This document shows positions 35,280 to 43,125 of a stretch of 43,125 nt of DNA, piece after piece. How positions within the stretch are numbered: the first letter of the stretch is position 1; every line of letters starts with the position of its first letter. Location of the stretch: assembly GCF_000614975.1 (NCBI RefSeq), contig NZ_BALM01000033.1:1-43125 (forward strand). Direction: 5' to 3'. Below the pieces are notes generated by a model. The model was not told the DNA's origin, did no database searches, and saw nothing but the letters and a program-made list of their open reading frames with translations. A program made the translations under genes and the position numbers. The DNA is from Shewanella marina JCM 15074 (GTDB lineage: Bacteria; Pseudomonadota; Gammaproteobacteria; Enterobacterales; Shewanellaceae).

Positions 35280-35639
35280 GTGACTATAAGTTACACCTTT
35301 ACGCGGGAGTTGCGATTGCTAACTCCCGCGCAATTTAAATCTGTTTTTACCAATCCAATCAAAGCATCCTCTGCTGAAATAACCTTGCTCGCTATTCCTA
35401 ATGAAGAAAACCATCCTCGTATAGGTTTAACCGTAGCTAAACGTTTTGTTAAACGGGCCAATCAACGCAATCGCATTAAGCGTGTTATCAGAGATAATTT
35501 TCGTTTGCACCAACATGATCTTCCACCTGTGGATATTGTCGTATTGGTACGTAACGGTGTGTTGGAAATGGAAAATGAACAACTTCATAAACTAATAGAA
35601 AAGCTATGGCGCAAACTCAGTCGCCGCTACAATGGCTAA
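35280..35639 (+). CDS. rnpA: Ribonuclease P protein component
   Basis: Protein cofactor of RNase P, which matures tRNA 5' ends. The 119-residue basic protein shows the N-terminal FTRELRLLTPAQFKSVF and the diagnostic RNR segment RIGLTVAKRFVKRANQRNRIKRVIRD. The start is GTG; E. coli rnpA also uses GTG. The 3' end overlaps yidD by 34 bases. Confidence 0.97.
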   Translation: MTISYTFTRELRLLTPAQFKSVFTNPIKASSAEITLLAIPNEENHPRIGLTVAKRFVKRANQRNRIKRVIRDNFRLHQHDLPPVDIVVLVRNGVLEMENEQLHKLIEKLWRKLSRRYNG

Positions 35640-35848
35640 TAACCACGTTAATTCGTGGTTATCAACTTTTCATCAGTCCCTTATTGGGGCCGAGATGTCG
35701 TTTTACTCCCAGTTGCTCCAATTATGCTATTGTAGCGATTCGAACCCACGGATCGGTAAAAGGGAGTTGGCTTGCACTGAAACGCATATTAAAATGTCAC
35801 CCTTTACATCCGGGCGGTAATGATCCCGTCCCCCCTAAAAATGAATAG
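35606..35848 (+). CDS. yidD: Membrane protein insertion efficiency factor YidD
   Basis: An 80-residue protein of the YidD family, an amphipathic inner-membrane-associated protein that helps YidC/Sec insertion. The signature RCRFTPSCSNYA (30-41) with its cysteines, and KRILKCHPLHPGGNDPVP near the end, are diagnostic. It starts inside rnpA (34-base overlap) and yidC follows 16 bases after it. Confidence 0.96.
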   Translation: MAQTQSPLQWLITTLIRGYQLFISPLLGPRCRFTPSCSNYAIVAIRTHGSVKGSWLALKRILKCHPLHPGGNDPVPPKNE

Positions 35849-35864
35849 GTGTAATAAATAGGCT

Positions 35865-37502
35865 ATGGATTCTCAACGCAATATATTGCTAATCGGACTG
35901 TTGTTTGTCAGCTTTTTGCTATGGCAACAGTGGCAAACGGACAAAGCTCCGCAACCCGTCGCAACTCAGACTTCAGTGTCTTCTTCTACTGTTGCTCATG
36001 ATCACAATGCCGATGTTCCTGATGCTGATACTGATGCTCATGTACCGGCAGAGTCGAACATGGCATCAAAAAATCTTATTACAGTAAAGACAGACCAACT
36101 AGAAATTCATATTAATCCAGTTGGTGGTGACATTGTTTATGCTGCATTACTTGCGCATAAACTCGAATTGAATAAAAACGATCCTTTTGTATTATTAGAA
36201 AATACTAAAGGTTATACCTACATCGCTCAAAGTGGTCTAATTGGTCGTAATGGTATCGACAGTAGTGCTAATGGTCGTGCAGTATTTACTGCAGCTAAAA
36301 CTAACTATGATTTAGCTAAAGGTAGCGATACCTTAGAAGTACCATTAACTTTCACCGCTAAAGATGGCGTAACTTACACCAAAATTTATACTTTCCACCG
36401 CGGTAAGTTTGATATCGGTGTTGATTACCATATCAACAACACCTCAGCTGCACCACTACAAGTGCAGATGTATGGTCAAATCAAGCAAACTATCAAGCCT
36501 AGCGAAAGTCACATGATGATGCCGACTTATCGCGGCGCTGCATTCTCAACTCAAGATGTACGTTATGAAAAGTACAAGTTTGATGAGATGAAAGAACATA
36601 ACCTAGATAAAAAGACCGAAGGTGGTTGGGCTGCAATGCTACAACACTACTTCGTATCAGCCTGGGTACCACCTGCAGATCAACAAAATACTATCTTCTC
36701 TAGTGTTTCAACTGGTGACTTAGCAAATATTGGCTTTAAGGGCACAGTGCAAGATATTGCACCGGGTGCAACTGCAAATATTAAAGCGCAATTCTATGTT
36801 GGCCCTAAAGATCAAGCAGCTCTTTCTGCAATTTCACCGACACTAAACCTAGTAGTTGATTATGGTTTCTTATGGTGGCTAGCAATCCCAATTTACAAAC
36901 TATTGATGTTCTTCCACTCAATCGTTGGTAACTGGGGTGTGGCAATTATCCTGATTACACTTACCGTTCGTGGTCTGTTGTACCCGCTAACTAAAGCGCA
37001 GTACACTTCTATGGCGAAGATGCGTAATCTACAGCCTAAATTAGCCGAATTGAAAGAACGTTATGGCGATGACCGACAGAAAATGGGTCAAGCTATGATG
37101 GAACTGTACAAGAAAGAAAAAGTTAACCCTATGGGTGGCTGTTTACCAATCTTGTTACAGATGCCAATTTTCATCGCGCTATACTGGGTATTATTGGAAA
37201 GTGTGGAATTACGCCATGCACCGTTCATCCTCTGGATCCACGACTTATCAGTTCAAGATCCGTACTACATCTTGCCTATCCTAATGGGTATATCGATGTT
37301 TGTTATGCAGAAGATGCAGCCAATGGCACCAACTATGGATCCTATGCAAGCTAAGATGATGCAGTGGATGCCAGTAGTATTTACCGTATTCTTCTTATGG
37401 TTCCCTGCCGGTCTAGTACTATACTGGTTAGTAGGTAACTTAGTCGCGATTACTCAGCAGAAGATTATTTATGCTGGTTTAGCGAAAAAAGGCTTAAAAT
37501 AA
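35865..37502 (+). CDS. yidC: Membrane protein insertase YidC
   Basis: Inner-membrane insertase acting with or without SecYEG. The 545-residue protein (548 in E. coli) has an N-terminal anchor (RNILLIGLLFVSFLLWQQW), a periplasmic beta-sandwich domain (about 30-330) and five C-terminal membrane segments. The conserved cytoplasmic stretch TKAQYTSMAKMRNLQPKL precedes MGGCLPILLQMPIFIALYWV, and R in TVRGLLYPLTKAQ is the hydrophilic-groove arginine. It is followed by a strong terminator, separating it from mnmE. Confidence 0.98.
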   Translation: MDSQRNILLIGLLFVSFLLWQQWQTDKAPQPVATQTSVSSSTVAHDHNADVPDADTDAHVPAESNMASKNLITVKTDQLEIHINPVGGDIVYAALLAHKLELNKNDPFVLLENTKGYTYIAQSGLIGRNGIDSSANGRAVFTAAKTNYDLAKGSDTLEVPLTFTAKDGVTYTKIYTFHRGKFDIGVDYHINNTSAAPLQVQMYGQIKQTIKPSESHMMMPTYRGAAFSTQDVRYEKYKFDEMKEHNLDKKTEGGWAAMLQHYFVSAWVPPADQQNTIFSSVSTGDLANIGFKGTVQDIAPGATANIKAQFYVGPKDQAALSAISPTLNLVVDYGFLWWLAIPIYKLLMFFHSIVGNWGVAIILITLTVRGLLYPLTKAQYTSMAKMRNLQPKLAELKERYGDDRQKMGQAMMELYKKEKVNPMGGCLPILLQMPIFIALYWVLLESVELRHAPFILWIHDLSVQDPYYILPILMGISMFVMQKMQPMAPTMDPMQAKMMQWMPVVFTVFFLWFPAGLVLYWLVGNLVAITQQKIIYAGLAKKGLK

Positions 37503-37516
37503 GTCATTAAGATATT

Positions 37517-37547
37517 AAAAAAAGGCGGCTTAATAGCCGCCTTTTTT
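37517..37547 (+). terminator. Intrinsic terminator after yidC
   Basis: The stem AAAAAAAGGCGGCT / AGCCGCCTTTTTT with the three-base loop TAA begins 14 bp after the yidC stop. It is GC-rich at its core with a T-tract, and strong by eye. Confidence 0.92.
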
Positions 37548-37582
37548 ATCATACAAATTCTATACAAATGCAGGAAAACACA

Positions 37583-38943
37583 GTGACAACAGATACTATT
37601 GTGGCACAGGCAACTGCACCAGCCGTGGTGGCGTTGGTATTATTCGTGTTTCAGGCAACAAGGCTACAGACGTTGCTATGGCAGTGTTAGGTCATTTGCC
37701 AAAAGTTCGCTATGCCGATTATTGCGATTTTAAAGCCGATAACGGTAATGTTATCGATCAAGGTATTGCCCTATTCTTTAAAGGCCCGCATTCATTTACG
37801 GGTGAAGATGTACTTGAACTACAAGGACACGGCGGCCAAATCGTACTCGACATGTTAATTAAGCGTGTATTGGAAGTGGGTGATGTTCGTATAGCTCGTC
37901 CAGGTGAGTTCAGCGAACAAGCATTTATGAACGATAAGCTTGATTTAACTCAAGCAGAGGCGATTGCAGACTTAATTGATGCTACCAGTGAGCAAGCAGC
38001 TAAAAGCGCCTTACAATCGCTACAAGGTGAATTTTCAAATGAAGTTCACCAGTTAGTTGAACAGGTCACGAACTTACGCTTATACGTTGAAGCCGCGATT
38101 GATTTTCCAGATGAAGAAGTCGACTTTTTATCTGATGGCAAAATTGCCAATGCCCTTAATAACATCATCACGAAACTTGATACCGTCCAGCAAAGTGCTA
38201 AACAGGGTTCAATTATCCGTGAAGGCATGAAAGTGGTGATTGCAGGTCGCCCTAATGCCGGTAAATCAAGCCTATTAAACGCATTAGCGGGTAAAGAGTC
38301 TGCAATTGTAACTGAAATAGCAGGTACCACCCGTGACGTATTACGTGAACATATCCACCTTGATGGAATGCCGCTGCATATTATTGATACTGCAGGTTTA
38401 CGTGATACTACAGACACAGTAGAACAAATAGGTATTGAGCGTGCTTGGGCCGAAATTAATAATGCTGACCGGGTATTATTTATGGTCGATGGCACAACGA
38501 CTGATGCCGTTGATCCAAAAGATATCTGGCCAGACTTTATTGAACGCCTACCAAGTAATATGGGGGTTACCGTTATCCGCAATAAAGCAGATTTAACGGG
38601 TGAAGTATTAGCAACCACAGAAGAATCTGGTTATAGCGTATACCGTATTTCAGCAAAAACAGGCTTAGGTGTTGAAGCGCTTAAACAACATCTGAAATCA
38701 CTTATGGGTTATCAAAGTAACCTTGAAGGTGGCTTTATTGCTCGCCGTCGTCACCTAGAAGCTTTAGCTATTGCCGCTGAACACTTACAGTTAGGTAAAG
38801 AACAGCTTGAAGTGTTCTATGCAGGTGAATTATTAGCTGAAGAGTTACGTATGACTCAGCAAGCTCTGTCAGAAATTACCGGTAAATTTACCTCAGATGA
38901 TCTATTAGGTAAGATTTTCAGTTCATTCTGTATCGGTAAGTAA
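37583..38943 (+). pseudogene. mnmE: tRNA modification GTPase MnmE, one-base frameshift near the start
   Basis: With MnmG it makes the cmnm5 group on U34 of certain tRNAs. The start is GTG at 37583 with CAGGAAAA upstream (ATG at 37568 is in frame but less likely): MTTDTIVAQATAP, then the reading shifts. One G is missing after 37622 (accagccgtgg, expected accaggccgtgg). With it the text reads ATAPGRGGVGIIRVSGN and the protein is 453 residues (454 in E. coli). The rest is intact: G domain GRPNAGKSSLLN, DTAGLRDT, NKAD, and the terminal CIGK with the catalytic cysteine. Without the correction, translation would begin only at 37678 and lack part of the folate-binding domain. Confidence 0.94.
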
Positions 38944-38970
38944 ATTTGCAGTACTAAATTACTTATTTAT

Positions 38971-39003
38971 AAATAGCCAAACAAAATGTTTGGCTATTTT
39001 TTT
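38971..39003 (+). terminator. Intrinsic terminator of mnmE
   Basis: A 13-bp perfect stem, AAATAGCCAAACA / TGTTTGGCTATTT, with loop AAA, followed by more T. It starts 27 bp after the mnmE stop. Confidence 0.9.
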
Positions 39004-39046
39004 ACCTAAAACGTGTCGTTCCTCTCAAAAAACAATATTCGCGTCT

Positions 39047-39060
39047 TTGATTTACATCAA
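39047..39060. promoter_or_regulatory. FNR/EtrA-type operator upstream of the NDH-2 gene
   Basis: TTGAT-TTAC-ATCAA is a perfect match to the FNR consensus TTGATNNNNATCAA, 262 bp upstream of the predicted ATG of the NADH dehydrogenase-like gene. E. coli ndh is a classic FNR-repressed gene, so oxygen control is plausible here. The rest of 39004-39285 is AT-rich; I see no convincing hexamer pair or other feature in it. Confidence 0.65.
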
Positions 39061-39285
39061 TATTTTAGTTATCACTTTATCAGAAAAGCATTTATCACTA
39101 AAATCTGATGTTAATAAAGTAATATACCAGTCGATTATTACCTTACCGTAAAAGTAATTTGCGATTACGCCAGATTATCATTGGCTGAGAAATAAATATA
39201 ATACTCTCCATCCGATACCCTTCATACTTTTTACTTAAATAAGTAAAGAGCAAAGGAGTTATCCCCAAATTTTATTTTGCAACAC

Positions 39286-39306
39286 ATGCCGACCATTAAT
39301 CGGCAT
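39286..39306 (+). other. 5' leader hairpin upstream of the NDH-2 gene
   Basis: ATGCCGA / TCGGCAT, a perfect 7-bp stem with a 7-base loop, ends 15 bases before the ATG and just before ATTTAGGAA, which holds the Shine-Dalgarno. There is no T-tract, so it is not a terminator; it may affect translation or RNA stability. Confidence 0.4.
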
Positions 39307-39321
39307 TATTTAGGAACGTAT

Positions 39322-40536
39322 ATGTCTCGAGTAGTTATTGTTGGTGGTGGCGCTGCAGGTTTAGAACTTGCGAGCATGTTAGGTAAATCAGCAGGTAAAA
39401 AACATGAAATAGTGTTAGTTGAACCAGAAACTCACCATTATTGGAAACCACGTTTTCATGAGATAGCAGCAGGTACTTTTGATAGCGATCTTGATACTGT
39501 TTGTTATTTTAGTCACGGTGCCAAGCACGGCTATATGCATTACCAAGCATGGATGCAAGATATCGATCGTGATCATAAGCAACTGGTGGTACGTAAACCT
39601 AATGGCGAAACAGATCAACTAGCTTATGATTACCTAGTGATTGCCATTGGTGCTATCAGTAATGATTTTGCGACCCTAGGTGCTAAAGAGCATTGCTTAT
39701 TCTTAGATACACCAGAGCAAGCTCGTCATAGCTGGCAATTAATTAGCACGCTATTACGTTCAGGCGGTCATCGCAGTGTCAATATTGTTGGTGCGGGTGC
39801 AACAGGCGTAGAGTTAGCAGCAGAATTAGCAAAGGTAAGCGAGCAATTAAGCTCAAATCCACATGCTGCAAAATTACAGATTAATCTTATTGAAGCTGCT
39901 GATCGTATTTTACCTAATAGTCCGGTAAAAATGTCGACCCAAGCATTAAGTAAATTAGAAAATCATGGCATCAAAGTGATGCTGAATACTCGTATTGCCG
40001 CGGTTGAAAATGATGGTATGACAACCAGTGATGGTTTACATATTAATGCAGATATTCAATTTTGGGCTGCAGGTATTAAAGCACCTGATTGGTTAAAGAA
40101 CATTGGTGGTTTAGCGACTAACCGTCTTAACCAACTTGAAGTTGAACAAACATTAGTAACAACCACTGATGATAGTATTTTTGCGTTAGGCGATTGCGCA
40201 GCAATTCCACAAGCAAACGGTACAATGGTTCCACCTAAGGCACAGGCAGCTAACCGTGCAGCCGTTCATTTAGCTAAAAGCCTTACAGGTAAGCTAAATG
40301 GTCAAGATTTAACCCCGTTTGTTTATAAAGACGGTGGTATGGTTGTCGCGATTGGTCATAACTTTGCAATTAGTACTATGATGAACGATAGACTTATACT
40401 TCAAGGTAGCTTAGTTCGTCGTCTGTACGATACAATTTTCAGATTGCATCAAAAAACAGTCAGTGGCTTATTAACAATGTCCCGTTTAATAATCATTAAG
40501 CGTTTAAAGTGTATTTTTAAGCCAAGCACTAATTAA
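39322..40536 (+). CDS. NDH-2-like NAD(P)/FAD-dependent dehydrogenase
   Basis: A 404-residue flavoprotein of the pyridine nucleotide-disulphide oxidoreductase superfamily, closest in plan to type II NADH:quinone dehydrogenase (Ndh). The FAD fold is at the start (VVIVGGGAAGLELASMLG), the NAD(P) fold is VNIVGAGATGVELAAELAK near 158-176, and FALGDCAAI near 285 is the second FAD motif. VPPKAQAANRAAVHLA follows, typical of Ndh, and a C-terminal amphipathic/hydrophobic stretch could bind the membrane. The ATG at 39322 is chosen (AGGAA upstream); a frame open from 39277 adds 15 unrelated residues. Electron acceptor and physiological role are inferred. Confidence 0.85.
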   Translation: MSRVVIVGGGAAGLELASMLGKSAGKKHEIVLVEPETHHYWKPRFHEIAAGTFDSDLDTVCYFSHGAKHGYMHYQAWMQDIDRDHKQLVVRKPNGETDQLAYDYLVIAIGAISNDFATLGAKEHCLFLDTPEQARHSWQLISTLLRSGGHRSVNIVGAGATGVELAAELAKVSEQLSSNPHAAKLQINLIEAADRILPNSPVKMSTQALSKLENHGIKVMLNTRIAAVENDGMTTSDGLHINADIQFWAAGIKAPDWLKNIGGLATNRLNQLEVEQTLVTTTDDSIFALGDCAAIPQANGTMVPPKAQAANRAAVHLAKSLTGKLNGQDLTPFVYKDGGMVVAIGHNFAISTMMNDRLILQGSLVRRLYDTIFRLHQKTVSGLLTMSRLIIIKRLKCIFKPSTN

Positions 40537-40580
40537 TATTAGTATCATACCAATGCAATAAAGCTTGGTATTCCCCACTC

Positions 40581-40608
40581 GCCGCCATTTTGTTGTGTTA
40601 ATGGCGGC
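40581..40608 (+). other. 5' leader hairpin upstream of the symporter gene
   Basis: GCCGCCATT / AATGGCGGC, a 9-bp perfect stem with a ten-base loop, followed by ATTTAGGAA and the ATG at 40624. A weaker hairpin, ATACCAA / TTGGTAT, lies at 40547-40571. There is no clear T-tract. It resembles the hairpin-ATTTAGGAA arrangement before the preceding gene. Confidence 0.45.
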
Positions 40609-40623
40609 ATTTAGGAATCTTGT

Positions 40624-41860
40624 ATGCTTAAAAAGCTCACTCATACACTGCCCGGTCAATTGGTGCTTGCTGCATTACTGGCTGTTCTTCTTAGTTATTT
40701 ACTCCCCCAATCTTGGCTTGGCCTGATAGCGTATTACTGACATTTACAGATATAGGTAAAATTATTTATATCGGCTTGCTAAAAATGTTAGTTGGCTTAG
40801 TCGTGCTATTTTCACTTCTGCAAGGCATTACCCACATAGGCTCTGTCGTACAGTTAAAAGCACTCGGTGGTAAAACTATTGCGATCTATATGCTGACATC
40901 AACGTTAGCAATTTGTTTAGGTTTAGGGGCTGCGTTAATGATGCCAACTTGGCCACCATTAACCTCATTACCAGACAGTAGTCATCTCACTTTAATCTCA
41001 CAAGATAGTGCGTCAGGTGGAGCAATCAGTACTAAATTACTTGATATGGCATTAGCAAATCCGTTTCATGCCCTTGCCAATGGTAATTTATTAGCGATTG
41101 TTGTATTTGCACTACTACTGGGGATCAGTTTATTACTGACATTACCAAAACAACACGCTGTATTTCAGGTCATTGATGGTATTAACCAAGGCTTAACTAA
41201 ACTTGTTTCAGGCATCGTAAAGTTTGCACCTGTTGCAGTGTTTAGTATCATTTTCCAATATTCAACACAGGGGAATGGCGCATTATTTGGTGAACTCGCT
41301 CAGTTTGCCTTATTAGTCTTTGTGCTTACCGCCATTCATGGTGGTATTACTTTACCTTTATTAGCCAAAATTTTTACTGGTCGTAAAATATTGCCGATGA
41401 TGAAAGCCATTTCAGCCCCAATGGCAATGGCATTTACCACATCATCTAGTTCTGCAACTTTGCCATTATCTTTGCAAGTGGCTCAAGAAGATTTAGGCGT
41501 ATCTCAAACCACCAGTAGTATGGTGTTACCACTCGGTTCAATTATGAATATGGATGGTACTGCACTGTTTGAAGGGGTTGCGGCAATCTTTCTCGCCCAA
41601 CTTTATGGTATTGATTTAGGCACCAGTGCTTAGTGATCATTTTCTTAATGGCAATGGTGTCATCAGTAGGTGCTCCTGGCATGCCATCTGGCTCAATGTC
41701 GGGTATGCAACTGGTGATGTTAGCGGTTGGCATTCCATTAGAAGCTATCGCAATCTTACTGATTATTGAAAGACCACTTGATACTTTTAGAACGGCAGTT
41801 AACGTTGAAGGCGACTTAATTGCTAGCGTAATTGTAGATAAATGGCAGCAAAAAGCTTAA
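40624..41860 (+). pseudogene. Dicarboxylate/amino acid:cation symporter (DAACS family), two one-base frameshifts
   Basis: The whole frame, once corrected, is a 412-residue DAACS (GltP/DctA-type) secondary transporter with about eight hydrophobic segments. Signatures are the serine-rich loop TTSSSSATLPLSLQVA, LGSIMNMDGTAL, SSVGAPGMPSG, and the terminal DTFRTAVNVEGD. The start MLKKLTHTLPGQL (ATG 40624, AGGAA upstream) is followed by a one-C deletion near 40722 (expected LGPDSVLLTFTDIG). A one-T deletion near 41631 gives a stop just after GIDLGTSA where LVIIFLMAM should follow. The N-terminal part is shorter than in E. coli GltP. The substrate (glutamate, aspartate or C4-dicarboxylate) cannot be told. 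Confidence 0.87.
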
Positions 41861-41878
41861 TAAAGCAGTTATTATTAC

Positions 41879-41905
41879 AAAAGCCGCAATAATTGCGGCT
41901 TTTTT
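41879..41905. terminator. Bidirectional terminator between the symporter and LysR genes
   Basis: AAAAGCCGCAAT / ATTGCGGCTTTT with a small loop and a T-tract, 18 bp after the symporter stop and 17 bp before the stop of the convergent LysR gene. It can serve both. Confidence 0.87.
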
Positions 41906-41922
41906 GCTATCTATAACCACGT

Positions 41923-42806
41923 TTAGCCATATTTACTTTTAGGTAATTTCTCAGCCAACATATCCACTAATAAACGCACTTTCGGCGACAAATGGCGATT
42001 ATGTGGGTATAGCGCCCAAATCCCTTCTTTAGGTTCTTGGTATTGCTGCAGTAATACCTGTAACTCACCACTCTCAATTGCTTCATCAACGTAATAACCT
42101 GGTAATTGAATTAGTCCAATTCCACGTTTAGCTGCATCAAGTAACGTATGACCACTACTGCATACCAATGAACCACTGACACGAACACTTCGAGATTTAC
42201 CATTTTCAGTAAAATACCAATGGTTATAATTACCCACTAAGCAATTATGCTGAGTTAATTCAGATAAGGTATAGGGTGAACCATATTTAGCAATATAACT
42301 TGGCGCTGCACAGACAAACTGCATCCGACTGGTGAGTCGCTTTGCCATCATACTTGAGTTAGTTAAACGGCCAAGACGAATCGCTAAGTCATAACCACCG
42401 TCAACTAAGTCCAATGGTTGATTGGTCAATTCAGAGATAATTTCAACTTCAGGGTATTGCTGCATATAATCAACCACAATAGGCATAATATACTGCTCAC
42501 CATAAGTCACTGGCGCCGTCAGTTTAATAATCCCTTGCGGTTTATCTTTTAAACTTGAAATAGCCGTTCAGCTTCTTCTAAACCATCTAACACTTGGCGA
42601 CAATGTCGATAATAAATTGCGCCCTCTTCTGTTAGCGATACTTTACGGGTTGTTCGATAAAAAAGTTTAGTATTTAAACGATTTTCCAAACCACTGACTT
42701 GGCGACTTACCTGCGCGGTAGATATCCCCAAACGTTTACCCGCTGAGGTAAAACTCTCGGTTTCAGCCACTGCCACAAACTCAATGACTCCTTCCCACTG
42801 CATCAT
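41923..42806 (-). pseudogene. LysR-type transcriptional regulator, one-base frameshift
   Basis: The N-terminal part (85 residues) is a LysR winged helix: FVAVAETESFTSAGKRLGISTAQVSRQVSGLENRL. It stops after ERLFQV. The next frame supplies SLKDKPQGIIKLTAPVTYGEQY and the periplasmic-binding-protein-like effector domain (GYDLAIRLGRL, LVGNYNHWYF, GIGLIQLPGYYVDEAI). One base is missing near 42555 (plus strand acttgaa, expected actttgaa). With it, the protein is 294 residues, about normal for LysR. It resembles the many Gram-negative LysR proteins of the DsdC/CrgA-like group, with no known effector. It is divergent from the alcohol dehydrogenase gene and probably regulates it. Confidence 0.88.
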
Positions 42807-42971
42807 TATTACACCTTGGTAAAAGTTATTTGCATACTAAGGTAATTATCATTTATCTAGAAATAAATACAATACTAATCATCGAATGACCGCATGGTTA
42901 ATCAAAAAATTTTTTTACGCTATATTTAGCTAGTACCCAAAAAATAGTTTTTATAGAAATAGGAACATCAA

Positions 42972-43125
42972 ATGACAGATAAATTTATCAAATCAAAAGC
43001 AGCGATTGCTTGGGGTCCAGGTCAACCACTATCAGTAGAAGAAGTTGACGTTATGCTACCTCGTGCGGGCGAAGTATTAGTTCGTATCGTTGCTACAGGC
43101 GTATGCCACACTGACGCATTCACAA
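42972..43125 (+). CDS. Class III alcohol dehydrogenase / S-(hydroxymethyl)glutathione dehydrogenase, 5' part
   Basis: The first 51 codons (MTDKFIKSKAAIAWGPGQPL...) match zinc-dependent medium-chain alcohol dehydrogenase of the class III type, which oxidises S-hydroxymethylglutathione formed from formaldehyde. GVCHTDAFT holds the first catalytic zinc cysteine. A glutathione-type role is inferred from KSKAAIAW...PLSVEEVDV, typical of AdhC/FrmA; the rest lies beyond the right edge. AGGAA precedes the ATG. The 165-bp region to the divergent LysR gene is AT-rich and carries the promoters; no operator was resolved. Confidence 0.9.
   Translation, partial: MTDKFIKSKAAIAWGPGQPLSVEEVDVMLPRAGEVLVRIVATGVCHTDAFT

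Noticed and set aside
39061..39285. Small protein or RNA gene in the NDH-2 upstream region
   Set aside because: No ORF with a ribosome site and no tRNA- or riboswitch-like fold was found; the region is AT-rich and plain apart from the FNR site and leader hairpin.
1..43125. Mobile elements, CRISPR arrays, prophage or defence systems
   Set aside because: No transposase, integrase, repeat-spacer pattern or defence-type gene was seen; almost all genes are core functions in a conserved order.

Overview
The window looks like a stretch of chromosome near the replication origin of an AT-rich marine gammaproteobacterium, most likely Shewanella or a close relative. This is inferred from gene order and protein character; no database search was possible. 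The supporting marks are the run rpmH-rnpA-yidD-yidC-mnmE facing dnaA-dnaN-recF-gyrB, then glyQS/tag, fadBA divergent from yigZ-trkH-hemG, and the block def-fmt-rsmB-trkA / smg-dprA-LysM / tsaC-hemF / aroE. An rRNA-type P1 promoter fires out of the left edge.

Layout. 1-268: antisense rRNA promoter. 269-7407: gamma-carbonic-anhydrase-like protein, aroE-DUF1488, truncated globin, zinc-ribbon protein-tsaC-hemF, and LysM-dprA-smg. 7594-13231: def-fmt-rsmB-trkA-trkH. 13233-16299: two flavodoxin-type HemG paralogues and a second TrkH arranged as a mirror image around a small ArsR/HlyU-like regulator. 16403-20647: yigZ and the fadBA beta-oxidation operon. 20700-24800: tusA-MOSC and a large secreted beta-propeller/amidohydrolase, carrying three perfect parS-type palindromes. 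24810-28478: tag, glyQ, glyS. 28627-34678: gyrB-recF-dnaN-dnaA. 34680-35122: a GATC-rich dnaA/rpmH intergenic region with a DnaA box. 35123-38943: rpmH-rnpA-yidD-yidC-mnmE. 38944-43125: an NDH-2-like dehydrogenase behind a perfect FNR-type site, a dicarboxylate/amino-acid symporter, a LysR regulator and the start of a class III alcohol dehydrogenase.

Most of the window is core housekeeping, and I see no phage, insertion sequence, CRISPR array or defence island. Seven genes (yigZ, fadA, glyS, mnmE, the symporter, the LysR gene and probably the LysM gene) carry eight one-base deletions, each in or beside a short homopolymer. Restoring one base each gives proteins of normal family length. Because glyS is essential, this pattern fits consensus-sequence errors better than gene decay. 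The protein-coding gene content is therefore probably intact in the living organism.

The most interesting non-coding signals are the parS cluster (one site forms the stem of a terminator, one lies inside a coding region, one abuts the tusA promoter), a long inverted repeat that buries the Shine-Dalgarno of the amidohydrolase gene, ten GATC sites in 177 bp upstream of dnaA, and candidate FNR and PsrA operators. The amidohydrolase also appears to have lost one copy of a GCTCAT hexamer, which removes a metal-ligand histidine.
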